IMG/VR virus record: IMGVR_UViG_3300025655_000107
Coordinates: 1 to 38,167 of that record
DNA length: 38,167 nt
Source of the DNA: a virus
Reading direction: 5' to 3' (one strand)
The position numbers and the translations under genes are program-made. The notes under the pieces are model-generated. The model saw only the letters and a list, made by a program, of their open reading frames with translations. It made no database searches and was not told where the DNA came from. Positions 28,601 through 34,850 of the stretch are shown in pieces. Within the stretch, counting starts at the first letter, position 1; each line of letters starts with the position of its first letter.

Positions 28601-31032
28601 CACAATCTGTAACTGATCTAAGTAATCAGTTTAGATTAAGAGTTCAGGACTTGAAAACTCAGGCCGGATTTTTGAAAACTCAGTCTCAAGTAGGTATTAG
28701 TAAGGGAATATTCAGAGCTCAAGTTCCATTAGAACGTACATTCCAACCAGTAAGATCAAGTATTCTAAATGCCAAATACAGAACTCAGTTATTTGTTCAG
28801 GACTTGAGAACTCAGGCCGGATTTTTGAAAACTCAGTCTCAAGTAGGTATTAGTAAGGGAATATTCAGAGCTCAAGTTCCATTAGAACGTACATTCCAAC
28901 CAGTAAGATCAAGTATTCTAAATGCCAAATACAGAACTCAGATTTTCATAATGGAGCAGAGAGCAAAAATAACAAAGGCTCAAAAGACTTTGATAAAGGC
29001 AAAAAATAATTTCATAACTGGATTGAAACGAGACATTGATCCAACAATCAAAGGAACTGGTAATGTAAATCTTAACTTCAAACCCTCTCAATTCAAAACC
29101 CCTCAGAGTTTACTAGATGTAAAATATAGAGTTAGATTAGGACTGGATGATCTTAGACAAAAGAGAGGTATTCTAAAACGACAAGCTGTGTTATCTTATA
29201 GTCGTGGTTTGACTGATACAAAATTTGCCATCTCAAAAAGAGTTGATCCATTAATTTTAAGAGCTAAAACTGAATTAAGTTCAACTAAAAAATATATGTT
29301 AAAAGTATTGGGGGATGGATCTACTGAACCAAAAGCAGTAGTACCTTTTGAAACCAACCAATCATTGAGAAACAAGTTTAGGAGAGATCCTACCTATGAA
29401 GCATTTTATGGTTCTAGTGCAACAAAAGAAACTAGATTTAGAGAGGGATTAAAATCATCAGAGCTTAAACCAAAATTACTAAGGTATCCAACTCAGGCAA
29501 TAGGAGAAAGAGCCTTTGTTAATTTCCAAAACAAAGTAACCGGACTTGAAAAGGCTGTTAAGGAAATTAGACAAAATAGAAAACGTTTTGTTGGTATAGG
29601 AGACTATGCTCCATCTATATCTCCGGCCAAACCTGATCTTCAAGCCTTATCCAAATTCCAAAAATCAACAATCAATCTAGGCCAATCTGTACCTATAAGA
29701 AAAGGATTCCAGCCTGTAGGAGAATTTATCCCATCTAAAGCTCCAAAATCTCTAAACCCCAGAGATATGTTTAGATTCAAATCAACTCAAACTAATTTAG
29801 GCTGGTCAAAACCTATCAAGAAAAATTATCTCTTTTCACGAAAAGGAGAAAAACCATTTAGATATTTCCAAGATAGTTTAGAGGGAGCATTTAGAGATAC
29901 ACGACCAAAGGACAAACAACTGTTTTCCAGAGCTTCATCAAAAGGTAGGCTTAGTGAAATAGTCAAGATGATAGCAGAAGAAGAAAAGATGAGAAAGAGT
30001 GCTAGGACTGATCTTAAAAGAATAATGAAAGGAAAAGATACAGGACTTGATAAGATACAAAAACAATCAAAGGACAGAAGAAAAGATCAAAGTAAGATGG
30101 ATAAAGAAAGAACTCCTAGTACAACTTTTGGAGATAGAAGTGATGGTGGTACTATACAAAACATTAGAGGTTCAGGACAAACAACAATACAGATTCAAAA
30201 ACCTGAGACTGTAATAAAGGTATTACCAAAGTCCCAAAAACCTGAAAAAATTTCAGAAAGTGCTACTGTAGGTTCAAAGACAAAGGATGAAAAAACCAAA
30301 GTTACAATTATTGCAACTGATCCAAAATTAAAAAGAAAGAAGATTGAACCTAGACGAGTGTATGCTAGAGATACTGTAGTAGTTGAAACTGAATATACTA
30401 GACTTGTTCCAGAAGGAAAACCGGAACTTAATACAAATATTGGAGTTCCAAAAGTAAGTAATATTATTTCTGCAAAATCAATATCACGTTTAGGTAGTGT
30501 TTCATCAACAAAAATTTCCACCTCTGTATCTCCAAAACTTGATACGAAAATATCTTCAAAACTTGATACAAGAATTTCTTCAAAACTTGATACGAAAATA
30601 TCTTCAAAACTTGATACAAGAATTTCTTCAAAACTTGATACGAAAATATCTCAGGCATTGGATCAGAAACAACCTCAGGCATTAAAGTCTCCTACTCCAC
30701 AAAAACCAAAAGTAAGGCAACTAGCAAGACCAAAATCATTACGAAAACCAAAAGCACGATTAGCTTTCAAAGCTCCAAACACTCCTCCATTAAGACAAAG
30801 AATACCTCCAGCTATATTACCTCCTATTGATGTTCAAAAGAAAAAAGAACAAAAGAAAGATTCAAAGAAAAGAAAGAGAGTAGAGTTTATCGGTAACGTA
30901 AAACTTGATGATATAGAGGGACTTATCAAAAGAGAAACTATCATTACTGGTTCAAAGAAAGTAAGGAGAGCAGAACGTAAAGGTAAAAAGGCAAAGCCTC
31001 AAACATTCAAAGTAGGATTTTGGAAGCTGTAG
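25684..31032 (+). CDS. 1782-aa repetitive basic protein, probable internal virion or scaffold protein
   Basis: ATG from a leaderless promoter. Coiled coil about 12-235 (Lys/Glu/Gln-rich), then mixed helical sequence to about 690. Hydrophobic segments lie near 708-722 and 800-850 (FVIGGAVTSFVEG, LLVLAPQVFF). A 51-residue tandem duplication sits at 987-1088. The C-terminal part is very basic, with five eight-residue KLDT(K/R)ISS units at 1618-1657 and a Lys/Arg-rich end. No known domain recognised. It is larger than everything but the spike, so a particle component that binds membrane and DNA, or a tape-like scaffold, is likely. Confidence 0.85.
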   Translation: MVLAQDASQVNRSKQIQDDIQYRKDVAKYEADLKAYEAEKARVEEENKKAKEKYEADLKVWQAQEAERKKKEQQSRWSGYDSQITQYQNQIKSLQRKSEQVSKRSVPNVAIDKGQIASQIRNVSQELHNEQVRMRAYGGSRGRAEKVQALQSQLAGLRTSMNQSDQVKNKQNELRNIGQEIKNLQIQLSKTQERKAGAVAQYQAKQKLESQARSAITSAGNEYAYRKAVWDYRNTDFVSSRGLAKPYMTSAVSSALREYSRAQSIGKGSSINRAYSKAEFAFMGGSQADWNARIQAEDRNRKLAKRMSASLRASGNRQIQSAIDKEMERLGGGTMVSGTLTIGTNVASRVPVASGTAEKAQDFGKGFTYETRAFGYVASGQAEIDRQQQIAKYEREQKLKAAGLDPNVPAGGMDMILNQPVLVTQTSQLAEPSKPRTPEERFEARKQGVLSATQQEQKAMKAFAELNKPQEVARYTPFVVGDKGFFSERAAINYANQINADPTKTGYTPAGSDILGTGFREIQTNTKPVSVDKSVNQKNFVAPYLIPVEQRSFIGYGQDGKPIQGSPVPQGRFTVITTKETTYKEGGVTLTVKSPKDRTFKDYLTAQKFIQRTSQPKAESVQTPLSLSQFATQDMIWKATSPATGEVKEFSNKKQAEEYLAQEQKKLPLTAKDGVIIPYQEIYKFADEKNTRLQEKLKKDPDNIGLNLVAATGTTIALGLDAITEGGKALDKYLINPTRAGMEQSLLPLVEQPKATRPVTMPIQTLESAGYEQLSKDSKWIPTSLGVPRLEVRDDPFVIGGAVTSFVEGAYKQSQKQGWVQTGTQLLVLAPQVFFDARSVGSIFKKPVKLVTGFGLKSLLKPTAKVAKELATEYAPAKAFVKTEPTIVKYGDNVFQQPTPNPFGKERVVPYTVRTTAQTVVEKLRQVTPTTAKVVQKFNPIVRPVRSFVQQSKITAFKFQDKVRSGIPSVPVPQSVTDLSNQFRLRVQDLKTQAGFLKTQSQVGISKGIFRAQVPLERTFQPVRSSILNAKYRTQLFVQDLRTQAGFLKTQSQVGISKGIFRAQVPLERTFQPVRSSILNAKYRTQIFIMEQRAKITKAQKTLIKAKNNFITGLKRDIDPTIKGTGNVNLNFKPSQFKTPQSLLDVKYRVRLGLDDLRQKRGILKRQAVLSYSRGLTDTKFAISKRVDPLILRAKTELSSTKKYMLKVLGDGSTEPKAVVPFETNQSLRNKFRRDPTYEAFYGSSATKETRFREGLKSSELKPKLLRYPTQAIGERAFVNFQNKVTGLEKAVKEIRQNRKRFVGIGDYAPSISPAKPDLQALSKFQKSTINLGQSVPIRKGFQPVGEFIPSKAPKSLNPRDMFRFKSTQTNLGWSKPIKKNYLFSRKGEKPFRYFQDSLEGAFRDTRPKDKQLFSRASSKGRLSEIVKMIAEEEKMRKSARTDLKRIMKGKDTGLDKIQKQSKDRRKDQSKMDKERTPSTTFGDRSDGGTIQNIRGSGQTTIQIQKPETVIKVLPKSQKPEKISESATVGSKTKDEKTKVTIIATDPKLKRKKIEPRRVYARDTVVVETEYTRLVPEGKPELNTNIGVPKVSNIISAKSISRLGSVSSTKISTSVSPKLDTKISSKLDTRISSKLDTKISSKLDTRISSKLDTKISQALDQKQPQALKSPTPQKPKVRQLARPKSLRKPKARLAFKAPNTPPLRQRIPPAILPPIDVQKKKEQKKDSKKRKRVEFIGNVKLDDIEGLIKRETIITGSKKVRRAERKGKKAKPQTFKVGFWKL
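28642..28941 (+). repeat. 153-bp tandem duplication within the 1782-aa gene
   Basis: Two near-identical copies beginning at 28642 and 28795, period 153 bp (51 codons). The second matches the first up to about 28941 with only a few changes. Each copy encodes a block with QAGFLKTQSQVGISKGIF and ends NAKYRTQ. The DNA identity indicates a recent event. Confidence 0.93.
30534..30654 (+). repeat. 24-bp tandem repeat, five units
   Basis: Units starting AAACTTGATAC at 30535, 30559, 30583, 30607 and 30631. Two versions alternate (KLDTKISS and KLDTRISS), so the higher-order unit is 48 bp; this shows growth by two-unit steps. Confidence 0.92.
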
Positions 31033-31133
31033 TAGAGGGATTAGTTCTAGTAGCCATAACTGGATTCTTTGGATCATTTATTGTAGAAGTTTGTTATCGT
31101 GGTTTTCCATCAAAAAAACATACTCTTAAATAG
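31020..31133 (+). CDS. 37-aa single-pass membrane protein
   Basis: TTG start that overlaps the end of the 1782-aa gene by 13 nt. One membrane helix (about 5-25, EGLVLVAITGFFGSFIVEV) and a basic end. Found only by reading across the stop. Function unknown. Confidence 0.55.
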   Translation: MEAVVEGLVLVAITGFFGSFIVEVCYRGFPSKKHTLK

Positions 31134-31155
31134 TACATACTATTTCATACTATTA
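31124..31155 (+). promoter_or_regulatory. promoter of the regulator operon with operator
   Basis: CTTAAATA (31125-31132) is 23-30 nt before the ATG. AATAGT-ACAT-ACTATT is a perfect inverted repeat over and after the TATA box; ATACTATTTC then ATACTATTAT are tandem with a 10-bp period. The regulator encoded next could bind here and control itself. Confidence 0.6.
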
Positions 31156-31271
31156 TGAATAGAATACAAGTTATGGTAAATGATGATACATTGACCAAAC
31201 TAAACGAAAAGAGAGGATCAGTACCTTTGTCGGTATTTGTAAGAACGATATTGGAGAATTCTACAAAATGA
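31155..31271 (+). CDS. ribbon-helix-helix transcription regulator
   Basis: 38 aa. MNRIQVMVNDDTLTKLNEKR is followed by a short turn and SVFVRTILENSTK: a strand, helix, turn and helix exactly as in CopG/Arc proteins, with the S-x-F-[VI]-R-x-x-[LI] of the second helix. Works as a dimer whose paired strands enter the DNA major groove. Leaderless ATG. It is the first gene after a promoter full of symmetrical ACTA sites and probably represses it. Confidence 0.85.
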   Translation: MNRIQVMVNDDTLTKLNEKRGSVPLSVFVRTILENSTK

Positions 31272-31423
31272 AATCAGAACAACAAATCAAAGAGTTCAAG
31301 ATTGAACTACAAGATTCTTTGTCCAACTGTAATCTAGCAACTGACGGTCAGTTTTTACAAGGCATGATCAGAACAATAGATTGGATATTTGAGGAGGAGA
31401 AAAAGAATGACCAGCAACAGTGA
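31268..31423 (+). CDS. hypothetical 51-aa protein
   Basis: ATGA overlap with the regulator gene. The product is charged, helical, ending DWIFEEEKKND. It recalls the small helical proteins with G-x-I-x-x-[IL]-[ED]-W-[IV]-[LF] found near phage early genes; the comparison is weak. Function unknown. Confidence 0.7.
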   Translation: MKSEQQIKEFKIELQDSLSNCNLATDGQFLQGMIRTIDWIFEEEKKNDQQQ

Positions 31424-31508
31424 GATGAATAGAAGAATCAGAGAGGTTTATGCCAAAGACAAATCTCACACAATTTCACTTGCAGATAATGTAAGAGGAG
31501 GTGTTTAG
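31407..31508 (+). CDS. hypothetical 33-aa protein
   Basis: ATG preceded by GGAGGAG, an excellent ribosome site, inside the end of the previous gene (17-nt overlap). Polar with Arg and Ser/Thr; ends NVRGGV. The end of this gene holds the GAGGAGG site for the next one. Not recognised. Confidence 0.65.
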   Translation: MTSNSEMNRRIREVYAKDKSHTISLADNVRGGV

Positions 31509-31514
31509 AAAAAA

Positions 31515-31856
31515 ATGAGTTTGTCAGATTATGCAGAAAAAGGCGATTCAGTCTCATTAGCAAAATTGGGCGATAAGGAATTTACAATGAAATTCATTGA
31601 AGATTCGGATTATACTCAACAAGATGAGACTACAAAAGGCGTTAAGATAACTACCGTTGAGAATTTTGATATTGACGGAGAGTTTCATAACAAGTTCCAT
31701 ACAACAAGAATCGCAATAGTGAACAAACTGTCTCAGTCAAAACTGAGAGAGGCCATCAATACAGGTAAGTTCACTGGAAAAGTCAAATGTGTTACCAGTA
31801 AATCAAAATCTGGAAAAGACTTTTTCGAGCTTGTTGATGCAGGAGAGAAAGCATGA
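31515..31856 (+). CDS. 113-aa possible OB-fold nucleic-acid-binding protein
   Basis: ATG after an AAGAGGAGG site. Strand-rich: LGDKEFTMKFIED, KGVKITTVENFDID, HTTRIAIVNK, GKVKCVTSKSKSGKDFFEL. The alternating strands with a final G-K-x-[FY]-[FY]-x-[FL] edge resemble single-stranded-DNA-binding OB-folds used in replication. No recognised family; the role is inferred from predicted fold and neighbours. Confidence 0.75.
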   Translation: MSLSDYAEKGDSVSLAKLGDKEFTMKFIEDSDYTQQDETTKGVKITTVENFDIDGEFHNKFHTTRIAIVNKLSQSKLREAINTGKFTGKVKCVTSKSKSGKDFFELVDAGEKA

Positions 31857-32002
31857 TGATGCTTTCAGATCCTGAGTTAGAGGATGAGGAATTTTGGGAG
31901 GCCAAAGAGTTTCTCTTTACCTCTCGTCATTCTCTAAAGGAGCTCAATGTGTTAAGGGCTGAAAATGATGAAGTGACATTGGGGAGGGTTACTGATGTGT
32001 AA
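31853..32002 (+). CDS. 49-aa acidic protein
   Basis: ATGA overlap with the OB-fold-like gene. Starts with three Met codons; acidic N-terminus (DPELEDEEFWE) then helical sequence. Acidic C-terminal-type partners often associate with SSB-like proteins, which would fit the coupling, but this is only a suggestion. Confidence 0.65.
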   Translation: MMMLSDPELEDEEFWEAKEFLFTSRHSLKELNVLRAENDEVTLGRVTDV

Positions 32003-32105
32003 CAGTCCCTTAACATATTGGAAAATGAGAGGGGAACTCCCTCTTTCTTTTTCTAAAACTGTGGTTAAGTTAGGTAAAGGTGAGGCAAGTATTCATGAAC
32101 TGTGA
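31995..32105 (+). CDS. hypothetical 36-aa protein
   Basis: ATG with GGGGAGGG 7 nt upstream; overlaps the previous gene by 8 nt and the next by 11 nt. MCNSPLTYWKMRGELPLSFS is followed by a short KTVVKLGKGEA stretch. Not recognised. The strong ribosome site is the main support. Confidence 0.6.
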   Translation: MCNSPLTYWKMRGELPLSFSKTVVKLGKGEASIHEL

Positions 32106-32196
32106 ACTTTGTGATAAAGAATTTTTTGATGATTCTGGAGTTCTGACAAAATATTTGTTTCATAAAATAATTTTTCATGGAGATGCTCTAAATTGA
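32095..32196 (+). CDS. 33-aa C2H2 zinc-finger microprotein
   Basis: CELCDKEF is followed 14 residues later by LFHKIIFH: C-x2-C-x14-H-x4-H, close to a classical C2H2 finger and rare in bacteria, more common in archaeal viruses. TTGA junction at the end. A single finger is too small for specific DNA binding alone and may act with others in this operon. Confidence 0.7.
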   Translation: MNCELCDKEFFDDSGVLTKYLFHKIIFHGDALN

Positions 32197-32267
32197 TACT
32201 TGTCGGAACTTTAAGACAAGACTGGCTGCCGGACTTTAATTCTCAAGGGGGGATAATCCCCTCTTGA
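32193..32267 (+). CDS. 24-aa possible leader microprotein
   Basis: TTG start in a TTGA overlap and its stop overlaps the next TTG in the same way. The last third of this frame encodes the strong hairpin at 32241-32269 that covers the next start codon. It may be a leader whose translation opens that hairpin. Very small, so tentative. Confidence 0.4.
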   Translation: MILVGTLRQDWLPDFNSQGGIIPS

Positions 32268-32269
32268 GA
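32241..32269 (+). promoter_or_regulatory. hairpin enclosing a start codon
   Basis: TCTCAAGGGGGGAT and ATCCCCTCTTGAGA can pair 13 of 14 positions around an AA loop. The TTG start of the next gene (32264) lies in the right arm and the G-run that could serve as its ribosome site is in the left arm. Passage of ribosomes through the 24-aa frame would be needed to open it. Confidence 0.65.
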
Positions 32270-32491
32270 TGTTCTCAATGCCATCAAAATTATGCTCAGT
32301 ATTGGGATGAACTCAGTATTCAAAAACCATACTGTAAGCCCTGCAAGGATAGCAAGCTTGAGATTGGAGATAAATTCAAAGCTAAAAAATTCATGGATTT
32401 TAGGAGGCGTAAGGAAAACAACTGGTGTATCCTATGTCAAAAAACTGTCCACGAATTAGGAGAACACATGGAGGAGCATTATGAACAATAG
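32264..32491 (+). CDS. 75-aa double zinc-finger protein
   Basis: TTG start inside the hairpin. First finger CSQCHQNY...CKPCKD (about 3-32), second CILCQKTVHELGEHMEEH (about 55-72), a C2H2 type. Basic helix between them. A nucleic-acid-binding role is likely. Overlaps the nuclease gene by 11 nt. Confidence 0.75.
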   Translation: MRCSQCHQNYAQYWDELSIQKPYCKPCKDSKLEIGDKFKAKKFMDFRRRKENNWCILCQKTVHELGEHMEEHYEQ

Positions 32492-32834
32492 ACAACGCAT
32501 GAGAACATCTAACCAAATGGTCAAGGATTATTTGTTAGAGATGGGGTATGATCAAATATGGTTCAAGCCACATACTGCTAGAAACGACATAGTTTATACG
32601 CAAAATGGCAAGTATTACGCCACTGATCTATGGAATCTTTTTGATGGTATGTGTTGGGGTCGAGATCAGTTATTCTTTTTGCAGATGAAAACAAACAAGT
32701 GGGCTGATAGAAAACCTATTGACCAGTTCCTAAAAACTCATAACGCAATAGTTTTTGTTTTCAATGTAACTGACAAACTCAAAGCGTGTAACGGAAAATA
32801 CAAAGTATTTGTCAGGAGGTATCCGGAATGTTAA
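32481..32834 (+). CDS. PD-(D/E)xK nuclease-like protein
   Basis: 117 aa, ATG after GGAGGAG. LLEMGY (18-23), then YATDLWNLFDGMCWG (46-60) and LFFLQMKTNKW (64-74): Asp55 followed by Q-x-K (68-70) matches the D ... (E/Q)xK metal-binding core of the phage nuclease-like family I recall with [FV]-D-x-x-[AG] ... Q-x-K-T. Q in place of E is found in active and inactive members. It may be a resolvase or DNA-repair enzyme of the virus. Confidence 0.8.
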   Translation: MNNRQRMRTSNQMVKDYLLEMGYDQIWFKPHTARNDIVYTQNGKYYATDLWNLFDGMCWGRDQLFFLQMKTNKWADRKPIDQFLKTHNAIVFVFNVTDKLKACNGKYKVFVRRYPEC

Positions 32835-33196
32835 GACTTTGCTGTGTACCTAAATGTGGTAACAAATTTGAATACAATTCAAATCAAAAATACTGCAAAT
32901 CATGTTCAACAAAGAAACGATACATACCTTGCTGTGTACCTAAATGTGGTAACAAATTTGAATACAATCCAAATCAAAAATACTGCAAATCATGTTCAAC
33001 AAAGAAAACAAAGGAACGATACACTAGAGCAAATAAGAAAAGAGGTAGGCGAGTCATACGTTTTTGTGTTGTATGCGATAAGATTATTTCTGATACTAGA
33101 AAATTCTATTGTTCTGACGGATGCCAGTGTGTAGCAAGATTCAAAACAAGAGATTATCTTAAAGCCAAGCTCAAAAAAATGGGGATTAGGGAATGA
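32828..33196 (+). CDS. 122-aa protein with tandemly duplicated zinc ribbon
   Basis: ATG after AGGAGG. Two nearly identical 30-residue ribbons: CCVPKCGNKFEYN ... YCKSCSTKK, twice, followed by a basic linker and a third, diverged ribbon (CVVCDKII ... YCSDGCQ). The first two copies arise from a 90-bp DNA duplication. Each unit resembles the small C-x4-C ... C-x2-C ribbon of plant and viral zinc proteins. Probably binds DNA or RNA with modular affinity. Confidence 0.8.
   Translation: MLRLCCVPKCGNKFEYNSNQKYCKSCSTKKRYIPCCVPKCGNKFEYNPNQKYCKSCSTKKTKERYTRANKKRGRRVIRFCVVCDKIISDTRKFYCSDGCQCVARFKTRDYLKAKLKKMGIRE
32839..33007 (+). repeat. 90-bp tandem duplication of a zinc ribbon
   Basis: Copies of 79 bp at 32839-32917 and 32929-33007 differ at one position (TTC/TCC). 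The very high identity marks a recent duplication. Confidence 0.93.
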
Positions 33197-33462
33197 GCCT
33201 GATAATTAACTCTCCTGTAATTTGTATGAACTATAATTGTCAAATTGAGCTGAGTAAATATGATCTTGATAGGTTATCAACTCAATTTAACAAAAATAGA
33301 TTGTGTCCTAAATGCAGAAGAAATAGGCACGTTGATGCCCTAAGATGCCCTGACTGTAAAAACCCATTCCCATATAGAGGTCTAAAACTTTATTGTGATG
33401 ATTGCAGTCAAAGAAGATATAGTGAACGAAATAGGAGAAGATATGTCGCAAGAAACTCCTGA
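33193..33462 (+). CDS. 89-aa zinc-ribbon protein
   Basis: ATGA overlap. Cys pairs: C-M-N-Y-N-C near 11, CPKCRR near 38, CPDCKN near 53 and CDDCSQ near 69, giving two zinc sites; the end is Arg-rich. Ends inside the start region of the PP-loop gene (20-nt overlap). Function unknown, probably nucleic-acid binding. Confidence 0.75.
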   Translation: MSLIINSPVICMNYNCQIELSKYDLDRLSTQFNKNRLCPKCRRNRHVDALRCPDCKNPFPYRGLKLYCDDCSQRRYSERNRRRYVARNS

Positions 33463-34426
33463 TTGGGTATGGGCTGAGCCTCAAACTCCTGAAGAAATTA
33501 TGAGTGAGGTCATGCAGAAATACGGATATAATAGATTTTATGTCTTAATGTCAGGAGGCAAAGATTCTGTATGTGTGGCTGACTTTATCTCAAAAAATTA
33601 TCCTGAGGAATTTGCTGGTATAGTTTTTACTAACACTGGATTGGGAGCAACTGCTACTAGAAAGTTTGTAGTAGATTATGCTAAAAAAAGAGGATGGAAA
33701 ATTCACATGACTTGGGCTAGTGAAAAAGAACGATTCTATAATATTGCTATGAGGTTTGGTTTTGCTTTTGCCGGTAATCATTCTATGTGGATGGGATACC
33801 TAAAGATGCACACTTGGTATTATTTTCTCCATCCAAAAATAAAATCTGGAGAAAACGCTTGTTTTATTTCTGGAGTCAGAAAAAAAGAATCTCGTATGAG
33901 AAATAAGATAAAAAAATATACAAAGAAACCACTTGATTTTAACTCAGGACTTCCTTATGTCAAACCATTTTTGTACAAAAATGGATCTCAATTATGGGAC
34001 TATTTTATTGAAAATGATTTAGAAAAAACTCCAGTCTATGAATGGTTAAATCGTTCTGGAGAATGTTATTGTGGAGCTCATGCTGAAGAATGGGATCTAA
34101 AACTTATGGAAAAATATGACCGATTAGCTTTTGATACTATCAAGTGGCTTGAAAAAGAGATGGTTAAGAAGTTATCTCAACTTAAAACATCAACTGGTTT
34201 TACTGATAGTCAGATAGCAAATTGGTATAGAATGTACCATGAGCCTACATTAAAAGATAAACTTACTGCAATTCAAAAACAATTAGTTTGTCTTACATAT
34301 TTCAATAGATGGGGAAACAAGGTATCAACTAATGATATTGAAAATCAACAAACTTTGGCATCATGGTTTGATAGTCCTGTTAAAGTCAATGAAGATTACT
34401 GTGGAGAAAGTTGTGTGGTGGACTAA
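33443..34426 (+). CDS. PAPS-reductase-family PP-loop enzyme
   Basis: Start set at ATG 33443 (AGGAG 5 nt upstream) and not at the first in-frame Met, which has no ribosome site. 327 aa. MSGGKDSVCVADF (36-48) is the PP-loop; FTNTGLG (about 61) and ISGVRKKES (about 148-156) are typical of the family; a GECYCGAHAEEW (about 205-216) Cys pair follows. These enzymes use ATP to activate sulfur or other acceptors. In viruses they sit near DNA-modification genes (DndC-like), so sulfur- or base-modification of viral DNA is possible; assimilation of sulfate is less likely. Confidence 0.88.
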   Translation: MSQETPDWVWAEPQTPEEIMSEVMQKYGYNRFYVLMSGGKDSVCVADFISKNYPEEFAGIVFTNTGLGATATRKFVVDYAKKRGWKIHMTWASEKERFYNIAMRFGFAFAGNHSMWMGYLKMHTWYYFLHPKIKSGENACFISGVRKKESRMRNKIKKYTKKPLDFNSGLPYVKPFLYKNGSQLWDYFIENDLEKTPVYEWLNRSGECYCGAHAEEWDLKLMEKYDRLAFDTIKWLEKEMVKKLSQLKTSTGFTDSQIANWYRMYHEPTLKDKLTAIQKQLVCLTYFNRWGNKVSTNDIENQQTLASWFDSPVKVNEDYCGESCVVD

Positions 34427-34596
34427 TGTTTGACAAACCAATTTTAAAATTTATCAACAAACCAGTTCTAAATTTTAATGATTGGAGAGGCTGTTACGGT
34501 GTTTGTATTGACTGTGCAGTTGATATTATTCGAGTTGATAGGGATTCTTGGTTAGACGACAAATGCCATAGGCATAAATTTATGGAGTTGGAATGA
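34426..34596 (+). CDS. 56-aa Cys/His protein
   Basis: Start set at ATG 34426 in a TAATG junction with the PP-loop stop; a 61-aa frame from 34411 is possible. Metal ligands: CYGVCIDC (about 23-30) and CHRH (about 47-50). It probably binds zinc or an iron-sulfur centre and could assist the PP-loop enzyme. Confidence 0.7.
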   Translation: MFDKPILKFINKPVLNFNDWRGCYGVCIDCAVDIIRVDRDSWLDDKCHRHKFMELE

Positions 34597-34599
34597 TTA

Positions 34600-34701
34600 A
34601 TGTTTTTCATCTGTCATAACTGTGGGGTATTTGTCAATAAGGAAAAAGGAAAAGCAAGACACTCTGATAACGAATGTATTTTTACTGTGAGAATAGATTA
34701 A
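34600..34701 (+). CDS. 33-aa zinc-finger-like microprotein
   Basis: ATG with GGAG 12 nt upstream. MFFICHNCGVF is followed by a basic stretch and HSDNEC: C-x2-C ... H-x4-C, one possible zinc site. Last gene of the rightward operon. Confidence 0.55.
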   Translation: MFFICHNCGVFVNKEKGKARHSDNECIFTVRID

Positions 34702-34788
34702 CTACTTTTTCTTTTTGGTATCAGGTACGTCTATTGTTCTGTAATAAGCTGATCTGCTTGAGCCTCTAACTCTAATTTTCTTTTTCAT
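34702..34788 (-). CDS. 28-aa basic microprotein
   Basis: MKKKIRVRGSSRSAYYRTID followed by a short VPDTKKKK end. Arg/Lys-rich and of the same texture as the small basic proteins of the genome, in a 250-bp gap before the recombinase. No ribosome site is seen. The stop adjoins the stop of the converging gene. Confidence 0.4.
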   Translation of the reverse strand: MKKKIRVRGSSRSAYYRTIDVPDTKKKK

Positions 34789-34817
34789 ATTTTGACAATC
34801 CTGTACACGAATAAAAG

Positions 34818-34850
34818 GTTTAAACATTACAATTTCTATTAAAGATTAGT
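34818..34850 (+). promoter_or_regulatory. leaderless promoter of the recombinase
   Basis: GTTTAAAC (34818-34825), a palindromic TATA-like box, lies 25-32 nt before the TTG at 34850; no ribosome site. TGTACACG upstream recalls the operator at 3757. Confidence 0.5.

Noticed and set aside
28642-30654. Tandem repeats as a CRISPR array
   Set aside because: The repeats have no unique spacers, are in frame and are coding. No cas gene is present.
30464-30685. Open frames on both strands across the 24-bp repeat
   Set aside because: A repeat with a multiple-of-three unit opens other frames by chance; they mirror the 1782-aa gene.
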